NCBI GenBank assembly: GCA_944364705.1
Contig: CALVWH010000164.1
Location: 1-8,718, forward strand
DNA from: an uncultured Bacilli bacterium
GTDB taxonomy: Bacteria; Bacillota_I; Bacilli_A; RF39; UBA660
Length of the DNA stretch: 8,718 nt
Direction: 5' to 3'
A program made the translations under genes and the position numbers. Positions 6,385 through 8,718 of the stretch are shown piece after piece. The notes under the pieces are model-generated. The model was not told the DNA's origin. It saw nothing but the letters and a program-made list of their open reading frames with translations, and did not search any database. How positions within the stretch are numbered: position 1 is the first letter of the stretch; every line of letters starts with the position of its first letter.

Positions 6385-6665
6385 GTTTAAAAGTACAAAT
6401 TATTTATATCTTATATTCTTTTGTGTTTGGCTTTGTCTTTTCCTTTTTCTTAGATTGGAACTATCCATACATTAACAAATTAAAGAGATGGTTAAAGATG
6501 GTTGCGATTTTCTTTTTAACTTTAAATTTTGCTCTTTTATATTTTTTAGGAATTTACAAAATTAATTATGGAATTTTTCATCCATATTCGCTTTTCTTAA
6601 TTTTTGCTGGAGCACTGCTTGAAATTTACTTTACAAAGAAATATAAAAAAAAACGTAAATCCTAG
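6381..6665 (+). CDS. yabQ: Sporulation membrane protein YabQ, minimal form
   Basis: YabQ is a membrane protein of the outer forespore membrane, needed for spore cortex formation in B. subtilis. This 94-residue protein has three hydrophobic segments (about 5-24, 39-58, 68-84) with a conserved-looking FFLDWNYPYI...KRWLKM connection and a basic C-terminal tail (KKYKKKRKS). It corresponds to the core YabQ domain; B. subtilis YabQ is about twice as long, so the cytoplasmic or variable C-terminal part is missing. The identification rests on hydrophobic pattern plus position directly between yabP and divIC, as in B. subtilis. The ATG overlaps the yabP stop and no good ribosome binding site lies within 15 bases, so translation is probably coupled to yabP. 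Confidence 0.85.
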   Translation: MSLKVQIIYILYSFVFGFVFSFFLDWNYPYINKLKRWLKMVAIFFLTLNFALLYFLGIYKINYGIFHPYSLFLIFAGALLEIYFTKKYKKKRKS

Positions 6666-6673
6666 TACTTTCC

Positions 6674-6703
6674 TTGAAAAACACTTGCATTTCGTGATAT
6701 ACT
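6674..6703 (+). promoter_or_regulatory. SigA-type extended -10 promoter for divIC
   Basis: TTGAAA at 6674-6679 and TATACT at 6698-6703 are 18 bases apart, and TGA precedes the -10 box (TG-N-TATACT, extended -10). Transcription would start near 6710, just upstream of the AAGGGG ribosome binding site at 6721-6726. CCTAGT (6661-6666) and ACTAGG (6714-6719) form an inverted pair flanking the promoter. Confidence 0.7.
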
Positions 6704-6733
6704 TCTAAGAGAAACTAGGAAAGGGGCGAAGTT

Positions 6734-7192
6734 ATGGCAAAAAAGAAAAAAGTTCCAAAAGCGTCAAAAAAACGTTTGCTTGTTTTTGGTACCTTATCTT
6801 GTTTTCTCCTTACTTATGCTCTTTTTAATTTAGCAATTTATTCTTATCGAATTAAAGTATTAAGTCAAGAGAAAGATAGTTTATCGAAAGAACTTAATGA
6901 TTTAAAAGAAGAAGAAGACAATTTAAAAAATGAAATTAGTAAATTAAAAGATTCTGAATATTTGGCACGTTATGCTAGAGAAAACTATCTTTATTCTAAA
7001 GATGGAGAATATGTCATTCAAGTAGACGATACCAAAAAAGATAAAGAAAATCAAAAACAAGCAGATTTCTTTACAGAAAATAAAAAAATCATTATTCCAG
7101 GAACGATTGTTCTAATTATTATGATTTTATACATCTTGCGAACGTTACATAAAGAAAAAAAAGAAACAAAAAAGAAAGAATATAAGAAATAA
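6734..7192 (+). CDS. divIC: Septum formation initiator DivIC/FtsB-like with extra C-terminal membrane segment
   Basis: DivIC is a bitopic division protein that works with FtsL and DivIB at the septum. This 152-residue protein has a very basic cytoplasmic start (MAKKKK...), membrane segment 1 at about 15-36, a coiled coil at about 40-72 (SLSKELNDLKEEEDNLKNEISKL) and the family signature about 72-95 (KDSEYLARYARENYLYSKDGE). These support DivIC firmly, and yabQ lies directly upstream as in B. subtilis. Unusual is a second hydrophobic segment at about 118-137 (IIIPGTIVLIIMILYILRTL) followed by a lysine-rich tail, which would return the C terminus to the cytoplasm; the B. subtilis protein (about 125 residues) has one segment only. 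The start ATG 6734 has AAGGGG seven bases upstream. Confidence 0.93.
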   Translation: MAKKKKVPKASKKRLLVFGTLSCFLLTYALFNLAIYSYRIKVLSQEKDSLSKELNDLKEEEDNLKNEISKLKDSEYLARYARENYLYSKDGEYVIQVDDTKKDKENQKQADFFTENKKIIIPGTIVLIIMILYILRTLHKEKKETKKKEYKK

Positions 7193-7205
7193 CTTATATT
7201 TTTTT
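7179..7205 (+). terminator. Rho-independent terminator after divIC
   Basis: AATATAAG (7179-7186) pairs perfectly with CTTATATT (7193-7200) around AAATAA, whose last part is the divIC stop codon, followed by T residues to 7205. The stem lies within the end of the coding sequence and is AT-rich, so its strength is moderate. Confidence 0.7.
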
Positions 7206-7209
7206 CTTA

Positions 7210-7238
7210 TTTACTCCTTTTGAGGTTCATGATATAAT
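7210..7238 (+). promoter_or_regulatory. SigA-type extended -10 promoter for proS
   Basis: TATAAT at 7233-7238 is a perfect -10 box preceded by TG-A (extended -10). TTTACT at 7210-7215 is a fair -35 box at 17 bases. Transcription would start near 7245, with GAGGA at 7252-7256 as the ribosome binding site for proS. Confidence 0.8.
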
Positions 7239-7262
7239 ATTTTCAAGAAATGAGGATTTTTT

Positions 7263-8660
7263 ATGCAAAAGAAAAACGAAGCAATTTGCTCACAAAAAGA
7301 GAATTTTGCACAATGGTATACGGACGTATGCAAAAAAGCAGAATTAATGGATTATTCAAGTTTAAAAGGATTTATTATTTATCGTCCTTATGGTTATGCC
7401 ATTTGGGAAAATATTAAAAACTATGCCGATCAAAAATTCAAAGAAACTGGACATCAAAATGTCTATATGCCAATGTTAATTCCATCATCTTTACTTCAAA
7501 AAGAAAAAGATCATGTCGAAGGATTTGCACCAGAATGCGCTGTTGTTACGAAAGGTGGAGAGGAAAAATTAGAAGATCCTCTTGTCATTCGACCAACGAG
7601 TGAAACGTTATTCTGTGAACATTATTCTAAAATTGTCAATTCTTATCGAGATTTACCAAAACTTTATAATCAGTGGTGTTCTGTTGTTCGCTGGGAAAAG
7701 ACGACAAGACCATTCTTAAGAGGATCGGAATTCTTATGGCAAGAAGGACATACCATTCATGAAACAGAAAAAGAAGCAAGAGAAGAAACTTTGAAAATGC
7801 TTTCCATTTATGTAGATATTGCGAAAAATGTGTTAGCACTCCCAGTAGTTACCGGAAGAAAGTCTGAAAAAGAAAAATTTTCTGGAGCGGAAGAAACTTA
7901 TACCTTAGAAGCCTTAATGCCAGATGGAAAAGTTTTACAATCCGGAACTAGTCATTATTTTGGTCAAGGATTTGCGAAAGCTTTCGATGTTAAATTTCTA
8001 GATCGTGATAATCACTGGCAATATGTTTATCAAACTTCATGGGGAATTTCTACTCGGTTAATTGGTGCTGTAATTATGGTTCATGGAGATGACAATGGTT
8101 TAGTTTTACCACCAAACGTTGCTCCAATTCAAACAATTTTAATTCCAATTAAACAAGAAGAAGATACCATTAAAGAAAAAGTAATGGAAATTCAAAAAAA
8201 TTTACAAGAAAAAGGAATTCGAACAAAAATTGATTTTTCTTTAAAATCACCAGGATGGAAATTTAGTGAAGCTGAAATGCGAGGAATTCCTTTACGAATT
8301 GAATTAGGTCCAAAAGATTTAGAAAAAGGAACTTGCGTTCTTGTAAAACGAAACGATCATCAAAAATTAGAAATTAAAATTGAAGAAATTCCTTCAAAAG
8401 TAGAAGAAATTTTAAAACAAATGCAAGAAGAAATGTATGAAAAAGCAAAACAAAAATTAGAAGAACGTATGGTAACGGTTGATACGATAGAAGATCTTTC
8501 AAAAGAATTAGACAAAGGAGGATTTATCGAAGCTCCTTGGTGTGGCGATCTTGCTTGTGAAATGAAAGTAAAAGAACAATATCAAGCAACAACAAGATGC
8601 ATTACTGAGCATTCTTTCGAAAATAAAAAATGCGTTTGCTGTGGTAAAGATGCAACTTGA
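7263..8660 (+). CDS. proS: Prolyl-tRNA synthetase, archaeal/eukaryotic type
   Basis: Class II enzyme that charges tRNA-Pro with proline in the cytoplasm. At 465 residues it is the short form without the inserted editing domain found in the longer bacterial-type enzyme. The visible elements are the RPTSET loop (110-115), class II motif 2 (RWEKTTRPFLRGSEF, 143-157), the Gly-rich SGTSHYFGQGFAKAF segment (227-241), motif 3 (GDDNGLVLPP, 275-284) and the anticodon-binding domain (about 290-400, including SPGWKFSEAEMRGIPLRIELG). The C-terminal domain has zinc-binding cysteines C427, C432, C457 and C460, characteristic of this archaeal/eukaryotic-like type. The ATG 7263 start follows GAGGA by six bases. 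It is transcribed on its own and not part of the sporulation block. This type also occurs in Mycoplasma, Clostridia and Bacteroidetes, so it does not prove recent transfer. Confidence 0.97.
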   Translation: MQKKNEAICSQKENFAQWYTDVCKKAELMDYSSLKGFIIYRPYGYAIWENIKNYADQKFKETGHQNVYMPMLIPSSLLQKEKDHVEGFAPECAVVTKGGEEKLEDPLVIRPTSETLFCEHYSKIVNSYRDLPKLYNQWCSVVRWEKTTRPFLRGSEFLWQEGHTIHETEKEAREETLKMLSIYVDIAKNVLALPVVTGRKSEKEKFSGAEETYTLEALMPDGKVLQSGTSHYFGQGFAKAFDVKFLDRDNHWQYVYQTSWGISTRLIGAVIMVHGDDNGLVLPPNVAPIQTILIPIKQEEDTIKEKVMEIQKNLQEKGIRTKIDFSLKSPGWKFSEAEMRGIPLRIELGPKDLEKGTCVLVKRNDHQKLEIKIEEIPSKVEEILKQMQEEMYEKAKQKLEERMVTVDTIEDLSKELDKGGFIEAPWCGDLACEMKVKEQYQATTRCITEHSFENKKCVCCGKDAT

Positions 8661-8718
8661 ATGGTGTATTTTGGACGATCTTATTAAAAAGATTGGTTCT
8701 TTGTCAAGTAGTGTTGGT
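8661..8718 (+). other. Unassigned end of window downstream of proS
   Basis: Only 58 bases remain. An in-frame ATG at 8661 opens just eight codons before TAA. ATCTT (8678-8682) and AAGAT (8689-8693) form a short hairpin but no T tract follows, so it is not a convincing terminator. The last 26 bases, starting GGTTCTTTGTCAAG, differ in base composition from the surroundings; they could be the end of an insertion sequence or the beginning of another unit. I cannot decide from this fragment. Confidence 0.3.

Noticed and set aside
1..8718. Mollicute code with UGA as tryptophan
   Set aside because: UGA ends xerC, veg, yabP and proS at positions expected for the families, and tryptophan is encoded by TGG in topA and proS.

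Overview
The window is AT-rich, densely packed bacterial DNA with twelve genes, all on the plus strand. Strong AGGAG-type ribosome binding sites, purine-rich codons and sporulation genes (yabG, spoVG, yabP, yabQ) point to a spore-forming, low-GC Firmicute with a compact genome. My inference is an uncultured or poorly described lineage of Bacilli or Erysipelotrichia-like affinity. TAA, TAG and TGA all end genes, so the standard bacterial code (table 11) fits and the Mollicute UGA=Trp code does not.

Region 1 (1-1570): the 3' end of topA (DNA topoisomerase I with three C-terminal zinc ribbons), followed 13 bases later by an unrecognised protein with an HExxH zinc-protease motif, then a weak AT-only terminator. 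Region 2 (1573-4667): an extended -10 promoter leads a three-gene operon made of an unknown soluble protein, a XerC-type tyrosine recombinase and a membrane-anchored unknown protein with an internal repeat, closed by a clear hairpin terminator. The order topA ... xerC recalls B. subtilis topA-trmFO-codV, but trmFO is absent here and unknown genes sit in its place.

Region 3 (4648-7205): a sporulation and division block, yabG-veg, spoVG, yabP-yabQ, divIC. In B. subtilis these genes occur in the same order, but spread over a much longer stretch with many genes between them; here only these six remain, split into short units by terminators and promoters. yabG and yabP each follow a terminator and carry near-identical upstream boxes resembling SigE promoters, with identical spacing. 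spoVG and divIC have SigA-like promoters. DivIC has an unusual second membrane segment.

Region 4 (7210-8718): proS, encoding the short archaeal/eukaryotic-type prolyl-tRNA synthetase, has its own promoter. The last 58 bases are non-coding as far as visible. No tRNA, rRNA, CRISPR array or complete mobile element was found. No intergenic stretch exceeds 100 bases. The least explained parts are the three unknown proteins around xerC, the two-membrane-segment DivIC and the paired sporulation promoters.
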